Of a stretch of 31,038 bases of DNA, positions 13,481-22,300 are shown in pieces. Where the stretch lies: positions 1 to 31,038 of the forward strand of contig JAUYMQ010000290.1 in the NCBI GenBank assembly GCA_030698575.1, written 5' to 3'. The position numbers and the translations under genes were made by a program. The notes under the pieces were generated by a model. It ran no database searches and was not told where the DNA came from. It worked only from the letters and a program-made list of their open reading frames with translations. Within the stretch, counting starts at the first letter, position 1. Each line of letters opens with the position of its first letter. This DNA is from Deltaproteobacteria bacterium. GTDB lineage: Bacteria; JAUYMQ01.

Positions 13481-15900
13481 CCCCCCTGCTGCTTCAGCGA
13501 TTCGAGCTCACCGCGCGCCTCGTCGGCCTCGGGGAAATCGGGGCTCATCTCGAGGGCCCGTGTCAGCGACTGCCGCGCGTTCTGCGTATCGCCGGCTTTC
13601 TTGTAGGCCAGGGCCAGATGGTAGTGAAGGGTCGCGTTCTTCGGCTCCTTCGCGATCGCGTCGCTGAACAGCTCGATGGCCGTCTCGGTGATGTTCTTCT
13701 TGTAGTAGATCCAGCCCAGCGTGTCGGTGATGCTTGCATTGTCGGGGAATTGCTCCTTGGCCGACTGTGCAAGCTCCAGTGCCCGGTCGATGTTGCCGCC
13801 GTGCTCCGCCAGGGTGTAGGCAAGGTTGTTCTTCGCCACCGCCGAGTCCGCATTGAGTCCGACGGCCTTCTCGTAGTGCTTGATGGCCTCGTCGTAGCGC
13901 TCCTGCCCCTCGTACAGGCTGGCCAGGAACATCTGCGCCTCGAAGGAGGCAGGGTCCTTCTCGATCGCCTTCTTGTACCACTTCTCGGCCTCGTCCTTCT
14001 TATCCTGCAGCAGGAACGCGTTCCCCATGTTCAGGTGCGTGATGACGAGATCCGGATCCTTCTCGAGGGCCGCTGCAATGGCCTTTTCCGCCTCCTCGAA
14101 CCGTTTGGATTTGATGAGGGTCTCGCCCAGAATGTTCCGGATGATCGCGTTCTCGGGGGCGGCTTCCACGGCGGCCTGGAGGCGGGTTACGGCCCCGTCG
14201 AGATTCTTCTCGAAGATATAGATGTTCGTGAGGTTGGTCAGGGCCTCCGAATATTCAGGGTTGAGTTCGAGGGCCTTTTCGAAGTTGGCCTTTGCCGTCT
14301 TCATGTCATTCCGCGTGCCGGCTATGATCGCCAGGTTGAACCACGCCTTGTCGGAATTGGGCTGTTGTTCGAGAAGTTTTTTGAAGTACTTCTCGGCCTC
14401 GTCGTAGTTGTTCTCGAGCAGGTAGGCCGTCCCCACGGCCTGAAGCGCCGAGGCGTTGTTCGGATCGGCCTTCAGGGCCGCCTCCGCCTGCTCCTTCGCG
14501 CCCTCCAAATCCCGCGTGCGGAGCGCCACTTCGGCCAGCGCCACGTGCGCCTGCTGGAACTTCGGGTTGTACTTCAGGGCCGCGTAGAGCTCGGTCTTGG
14601 CCTGTTCGAACTCGCCATTGCGATGATGGGAGATTCCCAGGAAGTAATGCGCCTGCGCGCTCACCGGGTTGTCGCGGACCACCTTTCGGAAGGCCTGGAT
14701 CGCCTCGGGGATGTTTCCGTTAATGAGGGCGAGGCGCCCCTTGAGGAACGTCCCCATGAGGTTGTTCGGATTTTCCTTGAGCATGGCCGTGACACGCGCC
14801 TCGGCGGTGTCGAGGTCGCCTTTGTTTATATAAGTCTCGGCGATCTTGACCTCCGCGGCCTCGTTCCCCTCGTCGACCTCCGCCGCCTTCTGGAACGCCG
14901 TGATCGCCTTCTCGAACTGCTGGTTCGCCGAGTAGAAGCCGCCGAGGACAATCCAGGGGTTGGGCTCCTTGGGATCGATCTCGGCAGTCTGCTTCAGGAC
15001 CGCCTCGGCCTCTTCCTTCCGCTTGCTGGTCGCGTAGAAATTCGCCAGGGCGAAGCGGAGGTTCATGTCCTTGGGAAGGTCCTCGATGGCCTTCTTGACC
15101 GCAGCTTCCGCCTTGTCCGGCATCTCGTTGGTCGTGTAGAAGTTGCCGAGCAGCAGCCGGAGGTTGGAGTCCTCAGGAAAATCTTTTACGGCGTCGATGT
15201 ACTCCGCCTCGGCCTTCTCAAGATCCTTCGTCTCCTGGTAGAAGCTCGCCAGGGAGATGCGGTTCCGGAGATCCTTGGGCTGCTTCTCCTTGATGAGCAG
15301 GAAGTATTTCTCGGCCCGCGGGAAATCGCGCTTGACGAAGAACATGTTTCCCAGGTTGTTGTAAGCGACGACGTTTTCCGGATCGAGTTCGATGACCTTC
15401 TCGTATTCGGCCACCGCCGCGTCGAAATCCTTCTCGCCCGCAAGCGAGCCTCCGAGGAGTAAATGTCCCTCGATGTGCTCGGGTTCGGCCTCGAGGACAA
15501 GCTCCGCTTTCTCCTTCGCAGACTTGAAGTCCTGGCTCAGAAGGAAGATCTTGCCGAGCTGGAGCTGCGCATCCATCAGCTTCGGATCGATCCGGACAGC
15601 CTCCTTCATCTCCCAGAAAGTCTTGTTGAGATCATTGGTCTGCAGGTAGGCCAGTCCCAGGTGATGGTGGGCCTCGGCGTTGTTCGGCTGGAGCTGGACC
15701 GCGTTCCGGTACTCGATGACGGCCTCGGCGAACTTCTTCTCCTCCATGTACGACTCGCCGCGGCTCATATGGTCCGCGAATTTTTCCTCGGCGCTCTTGC
15801 ACGCTCCCACCGCGAGAGCGACCATCGCCACCAGAAGCAGGCGGACGACCCAGGCGTGAGACCGATGATCCGCCCCACGACCCAAACTCGGGACAAACAT
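13477..15900 (-). CDS. PrsT-like TPR-repeat lipoprotein
   Basis: An 807-residue lipoprotein. The N terminus carries Arg/His-rich sequence, a hydrophobic segment (20-31) and a lipobox VGAC with Cys at 34. The remainder is about twenty TPR units, with typical spacing and motifs such as NNLGNMFF, AEKYFKKLLE and DTLGWIYYKK. Length, lipobox and location beside an exosortase and a sigma-54 regulator fit the PEP-CTERM-system TPR lipoprotein family (PrsT); that assignment rests on architecture and context. It probably scaffolds export or assembly of polysaccharide or surface protein at a membrane. I chose the ATG at 15900 because GGAGGT precedes it directly and the signal peptide follows; the open frame extends 68 codons upstream without such features. 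Confidence 0.8.
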   Translation of the reverse strand: MFVPSLGRGADHRSHAWVVRLLLVAMVALAVGACKSAEEKFADHMSRGESYMEEKKFAEAVIEYRNAVQLQPNNAEAHHHLGLAYLQTNDLNKTFWEMKEAVRIDPKLMDAQLQLGKIFLLSQDFKSAKEKAELVLEAEPEHIEGHLLLGGSLAGEKDFDAAVAEYEKVIELDPENVVAYNNLGNMFFVKRDFPRAEKYFLLIKEKQPKDLRNRISLASFYQETKDLEKAEAEYIDAVKDFPEDSNLRLLLGNFYTTNEMPDKAEAAVKKAIEDLPKDMNLRFALANFYATSKRKEEAEAVLKQTAEIDPKEPNPWIVLGGFYSANQQFEKAITAFQKAAEVDEGNEAAEVKIAETYINKGDLDTAEARVTAMLKENPNNLMGTFLKGRLALINGNIPEAIQAFRKVVRDNPVSAQAHYFLGISHHRNGEFEQAKTELYAALKYNPKFQQAHVALAEVALRTRDLEGAKEQAEAALKADPNNASALQAVGTAYLLENNYDEAEKYFKKLLEQQPNSDKAWFNLAIIAGTRNDMKTAKANFEKALELNPEYSEALTNLTNIYIFEKNLDGAVTRLQAAVEAAPENAIIRNILGETLIKSKRFEEAEKAIAAALEKDPDLVITHLNMGNAFLLQDKKDEAEKWYKKAIEKDPASFEAQMFLASLYEGQERYDEAIKHYEKAVGLNADSAVAKNNLAYTLAEHGGNIDRALELAQSAKEQFPDNASITDTLGWIYYKKNITETAIELFSDAIAKEPKNATLHYHLALAYKKAGDTQNARQSLTRALEMSPDFPEADEARGELESLKQQGG

Positions 15901-16020
15901 GAAACCTCCCCATCTAAAGGCCCGCCGCTCGTGCCGCGGGCGCTGGTAACCCTGGTGGCGTCCCTCGTGCGGGGCTCCCGGGTGGTTCTCCATGGAGACC
16001 CCGCCGCCAGGAAGACCGGC

Positions 16021-16049
16021 ATTATCGAGAAAAATCCCTCTGTTATCAA
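16021..16049 (-). promoter_or_regulatory. Strong sigma-70-like promoter for the TPR lipoprotein gene
   Basis: TTGATA (16049-16044) and GATAAT (16026-16021) are exactly 17 bp apart, each five of six to consensus. Transcription would start near 16014, about 115 nt before the ATG at 15900. It would let the lipoprotein and GT2 genes be expressed apart from the regulator gene upstream. Confidence 0.6.
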
Positions 16050-16172
16050 GGCGGTGTGATGACTTTTCCGCCCCCGGCCACAGGGGGGCCGGGAGAGCAG
16101 GCAATGTGCCGCCGCGGGCGGCCTGATTTCCTGCAAATTGGGCGGGGGGATAGCGGTAAGCGGACCGGCCCG

Positions 16173-17606
16173 TCAGCCGGGCTGCCCGGGGCCGGCCCCG
16201 TCGGGCGATCCGTCGTCAGGGGGGATCTTGCGGTTCTTGCGCCACTTGTCGCTCGTGATTCCGAGCTTCTGGATCTTGTAGTGAATGACCCGCCGGCTCA
16301 TTCCGAGAAACCGCGCCGCATCCTTCTGCACCCAGTTATTCATGCGGAGCGCCTCGAGGATGAGCTGCTTCTCCATCTCCTGGAAATCCACGCCGGTCGG
16401 AGGCAAGCGCAGTATCCCGGCCGCAGGCGCTGCGCGGCCCCCGTCATCCGGGAGAGAGAGGTCACGCGTCTGGACGGTTCTCCCCTCGGCCATGAGCGCC
16501 GCGCGTTCGAGGGCGTTCTTCAGCTCCCGCACGTTTCCAGGCCAGGGATAGTTCCGGAGAAGGGCCCGCGCGTCGTTCGAGAATCCGTCGATCCGCTTGC
16601 TCAGCTCCGTGGCGTACCGCTGCAGGTAGAACTCGGCGATAGCCTCGATGTCTTCGCGCCGCTCCCTGAGGGGCGGTATGTGGACTGAAACGACGTTCAG
16701 CCGGTAGTAGAGATCCTCGCGGAACTCACCCTTCTCGATCGCCTCCTGCAGATCCTTGTTCGTCGCGGCGATGACGCGCACGTCGACCTTGAGCGTCCGG
16801 GTGCTCCCCAATCGCTCGAACTCTTCCTCCTGGAGCACGCGGAGCACCTTCGCCTGGGTGCTGCCGCTCATGTCGCCGACCTCGTCGAGGAATATGGTCC
16901 CCTCGTGGGCCTGCTCGAAGCGCCCGATGCGCTGCCGGTCGGCGCCGGTGAATGCGCCCTTCTCATGACCGAAAAGCTCGCTCTCGAGGAGGTTCTCCTG
17001 GAGGGCCGCGCAATTGACCTTGACGAAGTGCTTCTGGCGGCGATGGGAGCTGGCGTGAATCATCCCGGCAATCAGCTCCTTGCCGGTCCCCGTCTCGCCC
17101 GTGATGAGAATCGTCGCCTTGCTCGGCGCGACCTTTCGCGTGAGGTCCATGACCTCGCGCATCCTCTGGCTCTGCCCGACCACCTTCTCCCAGCTGTAAT
17201 CCTTCTGGCGCTCGCTTCGAAGAAACTCGACCTCTCCCACCAGGCGGCGATGGGCCAGCGCCTTGTTCACCTTCAGCTCCATCTCTTCGATGTTGAAGGG
17301 TTTCTGGATGAAGTCGTAGGCCCCCTCCTTCATCGCCTCGACGGCGGTCGAGATCGTCCCGTAGGCGGTCATGACGATCACCGTTGTGCCGCCGTCCTTC
17401 CGTATCGCGGCACGCAGCACTTCGAGGCCGGAGCGCTTCGGCAGCTTCAGATCGGTAATGATGACGTCGTAGGCTGCCGCGCCCAGGCGTTCGACGGCGA
17501 CCCCACCGTCGGCCAGCTCGTCCACTTCGTGCCCGGCGTCCCGGAAGGCCTGGGCGACGCCGCGCCGGAGCGTGTCGTTGTCTTCCACCACGAGAATCTT
17601 CGTCAT
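16173..17606 (-). CDS. NtrC-type sigma-54-dependent response regulator
   Basis: 477 residues in three domains. The receiver (1-120) has Asp 52 as phospho-acceptor and acidic residues near 8-11. The AAA+ domain (about 143-370) has Walker A GETGTGKE (170-177), the sigma-54-contact loop GAFTGA (217-222) and Walker B with D241-E242. A Fis-type helix-turn-helix spans about 410-450 (KDAARFLGMSRRVIHYKI). All key residues are intact, so it should drive sigma-54 open-complex formation when phosphorylated. PrsR, the PEP-CTERM-box regulator of exosortase systems, has this same architecture; whether this is a true PrsR orthologue cannot be decided here. The gene overlaps the sensor-kinase stop by 4 bp (ATGA). 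A likely target is the sigma-54 promoter at 9012-9029. Confidence 0.92.
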   Translation of the reverse strand: MTKILVVEDNDTLRRGVAQAFRDAGHEVDELADGGVAVERLGAAAYDVIITDLKLPKRSGLEVLRAAIRKDGGTTVIVMTAYGTISTAVEAMKEGAYDFIQKPFNIEEMELKVNKALAHRRLVGEVEFLRSERQKDYSWEKVVGQSQRMREVMDLTRKVAPSKATILITGETGTGKELIAGMIHASSHRRQKHFVKVNCAALQENLLESELFGHEKGAFTGADRQRIGRFEQAHEGTIFLDEVGDMSGSTQAKVLRVLQEEEFERLGSTRTLKVDVRVIAATNKDLQEAIEKGEFREDLYYRLNVVSVHIPPLRERREDIEAIAEFYLQRYATELSKRIDGFSNDARALLRNYPWPGNVRELKNALERAALMAEGRTVQTRDLSLPDDGGRAAPAAGILRLPPTGVDFQEMEKQLILEALRMNNWVQKDAARFLGMSRRVIHYKIQKLGITSDKWRKNRKIPPDDGSPDGAGPGQPG

Positions 17607-18853
17607 TCGAAACTCTCTTGCGTAACCGTGTTCGCCGGAATGGGGGCTTCGCCGGGATTGCCGGCGAAAAGCGCCTCACGCTGCGCCGTGCGCGCCCACT
17701 GGGGCTCGGGCGGCCGGAGGGGAATCTTCAGGGTGAAGGTGGCGCCGCGGCCGGGCTCGCTCTCGACCTCCAGAAGCCCCCGGTGCTCATCCACCACCTT
17801 CTGCGCAACCGCCAGGCCGATGCCCGAGCCGGTCTCCTTCGTCGTGAAGAACGGGTAGAAAATCTTGTCGAGGGTCGCGGCATCCATGCCGCAGCCGTTG
17901 TCCTCGATTTCGAGTTGAACGGACTCCTCGTGCTCCCGCGGAATATCCGCCAGGCGGACCCTGCCCGCGGTGAGCTGCACCGTCCGTGCGTCGGGATCGA
18001 TGCTGACGACCCGGACGCGGACCCGCACAACGCCCTCCTCCGCTCCCTCGCCCAGCGACGCCTGCACGGCGTCGCCCGCGTTCAGGAGAAGATTGAGCAG
18101 CGCCTGGCGCACCTTCTGGGGATCCACCATGACCGGAGGAAGATTTTCCTCGTAGGCCCGCTCCACCCGGATCCCGGCCTCACTCCAGGCCGGCTCCAGG
18201 GTCCCGAGGGTTTCGTCCAGCACCGACTCAATCCGTGTAGGGGCCAGGTTCAGCGAGAGCGGTCGAACGAAGTCGAGGCAGTTCGTCACGATCTCGTTCA
18301 GCTTCCAGACCTCCGAGAGGATGGCGTCGATCTGCCCCACGTCCTCGGGAACCGCGAGCAGCCGGCGGCGCAGAAGGCCCGCGGTGACTTCGATGCCGGC
18401 AAGCGGATTGCGGATCTCGTGGGCCAGCCCTGCCGCCATCTGGCCCAGCGCGGCAAGCCGCTTGCGGAGGCGCTGGCCCTCTTCGTGCTGTTCGATCTGT
18501 GTCAGGTCCTTGAAGAAGATCGCCGAGCCGATCACATCGCCGGCGTCGTCGGTCACCAGAGAGAGACTGAAGCCGATGTTCTTCCCTTCGCGGCCGCTCC
18601 CCCGGATAACCATCTCGGCGCGGTTCGGAAGCCGGCGGCTCTTGAAAGCCTCGAGCAGCAGCTGCCAGACGTAGGCGTGCTCCCGGAGGACCTCCGGCGC
18701 CGGCTTTCCGACGATATCGGCGGGCGCACCGGCGATCTCGAGGATCCGCAGCGCGTTCTCGTTGATCGAGGTGATTTCCCCCTCGCGATCCATGGTGATG
18801 ACGCCGCTGCGCATCGACTCGATCACGTAGCGGTGAAAGCTCGCATCCGTCAT
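17603..18853 (-). CDS. Cytoplasmic PAS sensor histidine kinase (NtrB-like)
   Basis: 416 residues: a PAS domain (about 5-115), then HisKA with the phospho-His in LAHEIRNPLAG (His 145), and an HATPase with N-box Asn 258, DNGCGMD (318-324) and GSGIGLA (342-348). A roughly 50-residue stretch between the N box and DNG is longer than usual. No trans-membrane segment is seen, so the signal is cytoplasmic. This differs from PrsK, which as I recall it carries membrane and GAF regions. I use ATG 18853, 6 nt after a GGAGG; a TTG three bases upstream is possible. It is the cognate kinase of the regulator that it overlaps by 4 bp. Confidence 0.9.
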   Translation of the reverse strand: MTDASFHRYVIESMRSGVITMDREGEITSINENALRILEIAGAPADIVGKPAPEVLREHAYVWQLLLEAFKSRRLPNRAEMVIRGSGREGKNIGFSLSLVTDDAGDVIGSAIFFKDLTQIEQHEEGQRLRKRLAALGQMAAGLAHEIRNPLAGIEVTAGLLRRRLLAVPEDVGQIDAILSEVWKLNEIVTNCLDFVRPLSLNLAPTRIESVLDETLGTLEPAWSEAGIRVERAYEENLPPVMVDPQKVRQALLNLLLNAGDAVQASLGEGAEEGVVRVRVRVVSIDPDARTVQLTAGRVRLADIPREHEESVQLEIEDNGCGMDAATLDKIFYPFFTTKETGSGIGLAVAQKVVDEHRGLLEVESEPGRGATFTLKIPLRPPEPQWARTAQREALFAGNPGEAPIPANTVTQESFE

Positions 18854-18971
18854 CAACCGCCTCCTCTGAAAGTGCCCTCTCCCCGCGGCAGCCCCCCGGG
18901 GCCGCGCCGGTGCGGACCGGGCCGCGCTTCGCGCCCGCGCGGGCGGCGGGAAAAGTCGCGCCTTCCGGGAC

Positions 18972-21362
18972 TTATCGGGCGCTGGAGGGGCTGGCTTGAT
19001 GGGTGGCGTAAAGTGGAGGGATTTTACCCCGATCGAGGACTTCTCGGGCGACCAGGAGGTGTCTGCGCTGGAGCCCCGGGGAGGTGACCGAGAGGGCGGT
19101 TTCGACGTCGGCGCGGGCGGCCGGAAAGTTGCCGAGCGCCGCGGCCACCCGGGCCCGCTCGTAGAGGGCTTCCGGCGGCGGGTCGCCGGCGGCGACGAGG
19201 GCGTCCAGGCGGGCGAGGGCCTCCCCCAGCCGCCCCTCGTCGGCTTCGAGGCCGGCTCGGGTTATCTCGGCCTCGAGGTTGTCAGGATCGAGCGCCCACG
19301 CCCGATCGAGCCGGCGGCGTGCGGCCTCGACCCGCCCCAGCCGCCGCAGGCTGCGCGCCAGGGCGATATGCGCCGGCGCGTGCGCGGGATCGATCACGAG
19401 CGCGGCCTGGTAGGCCTCCATGGCCTCCGCGCTGCGCCCCAGCTCCGAGAGGACCATCCCCAGCCCCATCGCCGCCCTCACCCGATCCTCCTTCCGCTCC
19501 GCGGTCTGCGCCATCCCCCGGCGGAACAGCGACTGCGCGCGCCCCAGATCCCCCACCTCGGCGCTGGCGTTGCCGAACCAGTTGAGCGTCAGGATCCAGT
19601 CCGGGTCGGCGGCCAGGGCCCGCTCGTAGTGGGGAATCGCCCGCTCGACCGCTCCCGATTCCTCGAGAGCGCGCGCGTAGGTCAAATGGCTTCGAAAATG
19701 AACGGGTGGCCGCTGAAGGGTCGCCTCCCAGAGCGTGATGGAACTCTGCCAGATCTTCTGACGCTCCCAGGAGAGCGAGGTGAATGCAAAGAAGACGCAG
19801 AGGAGCGCGGTGGCTGCGATCGCCCGCCGTGCTGCAGACCGGAGCCGCAGCAGCAGATGGCCCCCTCCCAGCCCCACGCCCACCGCCAGCCCCGCCAGGG
19901 GGACGTGAAGATAGCGATCAGCCATCCGGATCCAGAAGGGGACGATCTGCGCCACGGTCAGGAAGCCGAGCCAGAAGAGCCCCATCCACCAGAGCGAGCG
20001 GCGATGGCGCAACCAGGCCCGGAGAAACCCGGCGGCGCCCGCCAGGAGAAAGGCATAACCGGCGGCGGACCAGGGTGCTATGCGGGCAGTCGCAACGGGC
20101 GGATCGTACAGGATCGAAAGCTCGGTCGGAAAAAGAATAATCCGCGTGTAGCGCCCGAAGAGCGACGCAATGGTCGCGAGATGAAACGACAGCCCTCCGC
20201 CGAGGACCTCCCGCGTGACCACGTTGAGCTCGGCCTGGTACCTGTAATTCAGCAGCGCAAAGAAGATCGCCGCGGCGGCGAAGGGGATCTTCTCCCGGAT
20301 GTAAACCAGGACCCCTTCCCGCCTGAAGCCCAGATCGTAGAGAAACAGCACGCCCGGAAGCACGACGACGCTCAGCTTCGACAGGAGCGCCGCCACGTAG
20401 AAGAGAAGGCACCCGAGGAGCGCCTTCCGCGAGGCCGGCGCCTCGCGCGTGCCGCGCACGTATACGATGAGCGAGAGCAGCATGAAGACCATCGCAAGAA
20501 GGGACTTTCGCTCGGCGATCCAGGCGACGGACTCCACCTGCGCGGGGTGGATGATGAAGAGCCCGGCCGCGATGGCCGCGCAGAGCGGGGGCGCGCGGAG
20601 GGCAAGGATCAATACGGCGAGCAGCGCCCCGGCCAGGCCGTGGAGGATGACGTTCCCAAGGTGGTGACCAAACGGATCCAGCCCCCAGATCCCGTGGTCG
20701 AGGGCATGGCTCGCCAGCGTGAGCGGCGCGTAATTTCCATGGAGAGGCTCGGTCCACCACCCCCGCAGGTTCTCCCAGGAGAGGGCCTGGACGCGGGGGT
20801 TCTTGTACACGTAGTCGTCGTCGTCCCAGTTCGTGAAGCCGTTGCCGAGGGACGGGAGATAGAGGAGCACGGCCAGCAGGAAGACCGAGATCGCGACCAG
20901 AAGATCCGCGCGCGCGTAGCCGGCAGCCTGCGGCGCGTGGCCGCGGCGGCGCCCGGCCCCCCGCCGGGAAAGCGCCTGGAGCGCCGCAATCGCGACGACG
21001 GCGCCCGAAAGATCCAGCGCGAGATCCCAGACGGTCGCCGTGCGCCCCGGCACGAAGCGCTGGTGAAACTCGTCGGAGAGCGCGTAGGTCGCCACCGCCC
21101 CGAAGGTCCACAACGTGGGCCAGACGCTGTCCCGGACGGCGGAAAGCCTGCCGGCGAAGGCCAGGAGCACCAGCGCGCTGAGCCCCGCGTAGAGCGGGGC
21201 GTGGGCAAGATTGAAAACCCAGGCGGGAAGCCCGACGGCGCTCAGGGTGTCGCCGGGGGTGTCGGAGAGGGCGAAGATGAGGCCCGCGTAGAGCGCGGCC
21301 AGGACGCTCCAGTGCGCATGCCGGAACGGCTCCCGGCCGGGCTCGGAACGCCGGGCGGGCAT
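18972..21362 (-). CDS. VanZ - TMTC-like glycosyltransferase - TPR fusion protein
   Basis: 796 residues in three parts. Residues about 18-128 form a VanZ-like four-helix membrane domain, with LSDTPG early and ALSDEFHQRFVPGR near 94-107 as hallmark. Residues about 150-540 are a TMTC-like GT-C module with NWDDDD (178-183), IHPAQVESVAW (271-281) and ADRYLHVP (481-488). TPRs fill about 560-790. VanZ proteins stand alone in many exosortase loci; here one is fused to the membrane glycosyltransferase. The C-terminal TPRs may recruit the protein to be glycosylated (inference). The start ATG 21362 overlaps the epimerase stop by one base (TGATG). 115 bp of very GC-rich, hairpin-prone sequence separate it from the sensor kinase. 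Confidence 0.82.
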   Translation of the reverse strand: MPARRSEPGREPFRHAHWSVLAALYAGLIFALSDTPGDTLSAVGLPAWVFNLAHAPLYAGLSALVLLAFAGRLSAVRDSVWPTLWTFGAVATYALSDEFHQRFVPGRTATVWDLALDLSGAVVAIAALQALSRRGAGRRRGHAPQAAGYARADLLVAISVFLLAVLLYLPSLGNGFTNWDDDDYVYKNPRVQALSWENLRGWWTEPLHGNYAPLTLASHALDHGIWGLDPFGHHLGNVILHGLAGALLAVLILALRAPPLCAAIAAGLFIIHPAQVESVAWIAERKSLLAMVFMLLSLIVYVRGTREAPASRKALLGCLLFYVAALLSKLSVVVLPGVLFLYDLGFRREGVLVYIREKIPFAAAAIFFALLNYRYQAELNVVTREVLGGGLSFHLATIASLFGRYTRIILFPTELSILYDPPVATARIAPWSAAGYAFLLAGAAGFLRAWLRHRRSLWWMGLFWLGFLTVAQIVPFWIRMADRYLHVPLAGLAVGVGLGGGHLLLRLRSAARRAIAATALLCVFFAFTSLSWERQKIWQSSITLWEATLQRPPVHFRSHLTYARALEESGAVERAIPHYERALAADPDWILTLNWFGNASAEVGDLGRAQSLFRRGMAQTAERKEDRVRAAMGLGMVLSELGRSAEAMEAYQAALVIDPAHAPAHIALARSLRRLGRVEAARRRLDRAWALDPDNLEAEITRAGLEADEGRLGEALARLDALVAAGDPPPEALYERARVAAALGNFPAARADVETALSVTSPGLQRRHLLVAREVLDRGKIPPLYATHQASPSSAR

Positions 21363-22300
21363 CAGGCCTTTCGCGCGGGGTGGAAGAAGGCCACCGTTCG
21401 CTCGAGCCCCTCGCGCAGCCCGATCTTCGGCTCGTAGCCCAGAAGCGCGCGGGCCTTCCCGATGTCCGCCAGCGAGTGCCGCACGTCACCCGCGCGGGGG
21501 GGGCCGTGCAGGGCCGCTGTGTCCACGCCCAGGATCTTCCGCAATTCATCGAGCAGCGCGTTCAGTGTGATGCGCGCGCCGCAGGCCACGTTGATCACCT
21601 CGCCCGGGGCGCCGGGCCGCTCGGCCGCCAGGAGGTTGGCGTCGACCACGTTGTCGATATAGGTGAAGTCCCGTGACTGCTCGCCGTCCCCGTGGACGGT
21701 CGGCTGCTCGCCGGCAGCGAGCCTGGTGATGAAGTTCGGGATAACCGCGGAATAGAAGCTCGTCGGATCCTGTCTCGGCCCGAATACGTTGAAGTACCTG
21801 AGGGCCACGGTATCGAGTCCGTAAAGACGCGTGAACATGACGCAGTACTGCTCGCCTGCGAACTTCTGAAGCGCGTAGGGCGAGAGCGGCGATGCGGGCA
21901 TCGTCTCGATCTTCGGAAGCGTGGGGGTGTCGCCATAGGCGGAGCTGGACGCGGCATAGACGACCCGCCCTACCACAGCGTCGCGCGCCGCCGTGAGCAC
22001 ATTGAGCGTCCCTTCGACGTTCACCGCGTTCGTCGTCACAGGGTCTTCCACCGAACGGGCCACGGACGCAAGCGCCGCCTGGTGGAACACCCGGTCGATC
22101 CCCTCCATCGCCGCACGGACGGCGCCGGCGTCCCGAAGATCCCCTTCACGAAGGTCGATCCGGCCCGACGCTTCCGCGAGGTTCTCCTTCCGGCCGGTCG
22201 AGAAATTGTCGAGGACCCGCACCTCGTGCCCGAGCGAGAGCAGGCGCGTGACGAGATGGGATCCGATGAAACCGCCGCCGCCGGTGACCAGAGCCTTCAC
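21362..22300 (-). CDS. NAD-dependent sugar-nucleotide epimerase/dehydratase (WbpP/Gne-like)
   Basis: 312 residues of the extended short-chain dehydrogenase fold. The Rossmann motif GGGGFIG (7-13) is followed by ASSSAYG (about 117-123) and the catalytic YALQK (Tyr 142, Lys 146). The FGPRQDPTSFYSAVIPNFI segment resembles UDP-hexose and UDP-GlcNAc 4-epimerases of the WbpP/Gne type. The exact sugar cannot be fixed from sequence. It starts at GTG 22300 with a GTGA overlap with galE. Two adjacent epimerases suggest that both a neutral and an N-acetylated or acidic hexose are made for the polymer (inference). Confidence 0.85.
   Translation of the reverse strand: MKALVTGGGGFIGSHLVTRLLSLGHEVRVLDNFSTGRKENLAEASGRIDLREGDLRDAGAVRAAMEGIDRVFHQAALASVARSVEDPVTTNAVNVEGTLNVLTAARDAVVGRVVYAASSSAYGDTPTLPKIETMPASPLSPYALQKFAGEQYCVMFTRLYGLDTVALRYFNVFGPRQDPTSFYSAVIPNFITRLAAGEQPTVHGDGEQSRDFTYIDNVVDANLLAAERPGAPGEVINVACGARITLNALLDELRKILGVDTAALHGPPRAGDVRHSLADIGKARALLGYEPKIGLREGLERTVAFFHPARKA

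Noticed and set aside
13618-15462. A 614-codon plus-strand open frame
   Set aside because: Antisense to the TPR lipoprotein; Leu/Arg/Val repeats mirror the TPR codons.
15901-16014. Tandem GCACGAG loops in the TPR lipoprotein leader, considered as a mini-ykkC (guanidine-II) riboswitch
   Set aside because: Stems are irregular and the loops do not fit the ACGR hairpin pair; no guanidine genes follow.
18996-21437. An 813-codon plus-strand open frame
   Set aside because: It lies exactly antisense to the VanZ-TMTC-TPR gene, is Gln/Glu/Arg/Pro-rich without domains, and results from high-GC codon bias.
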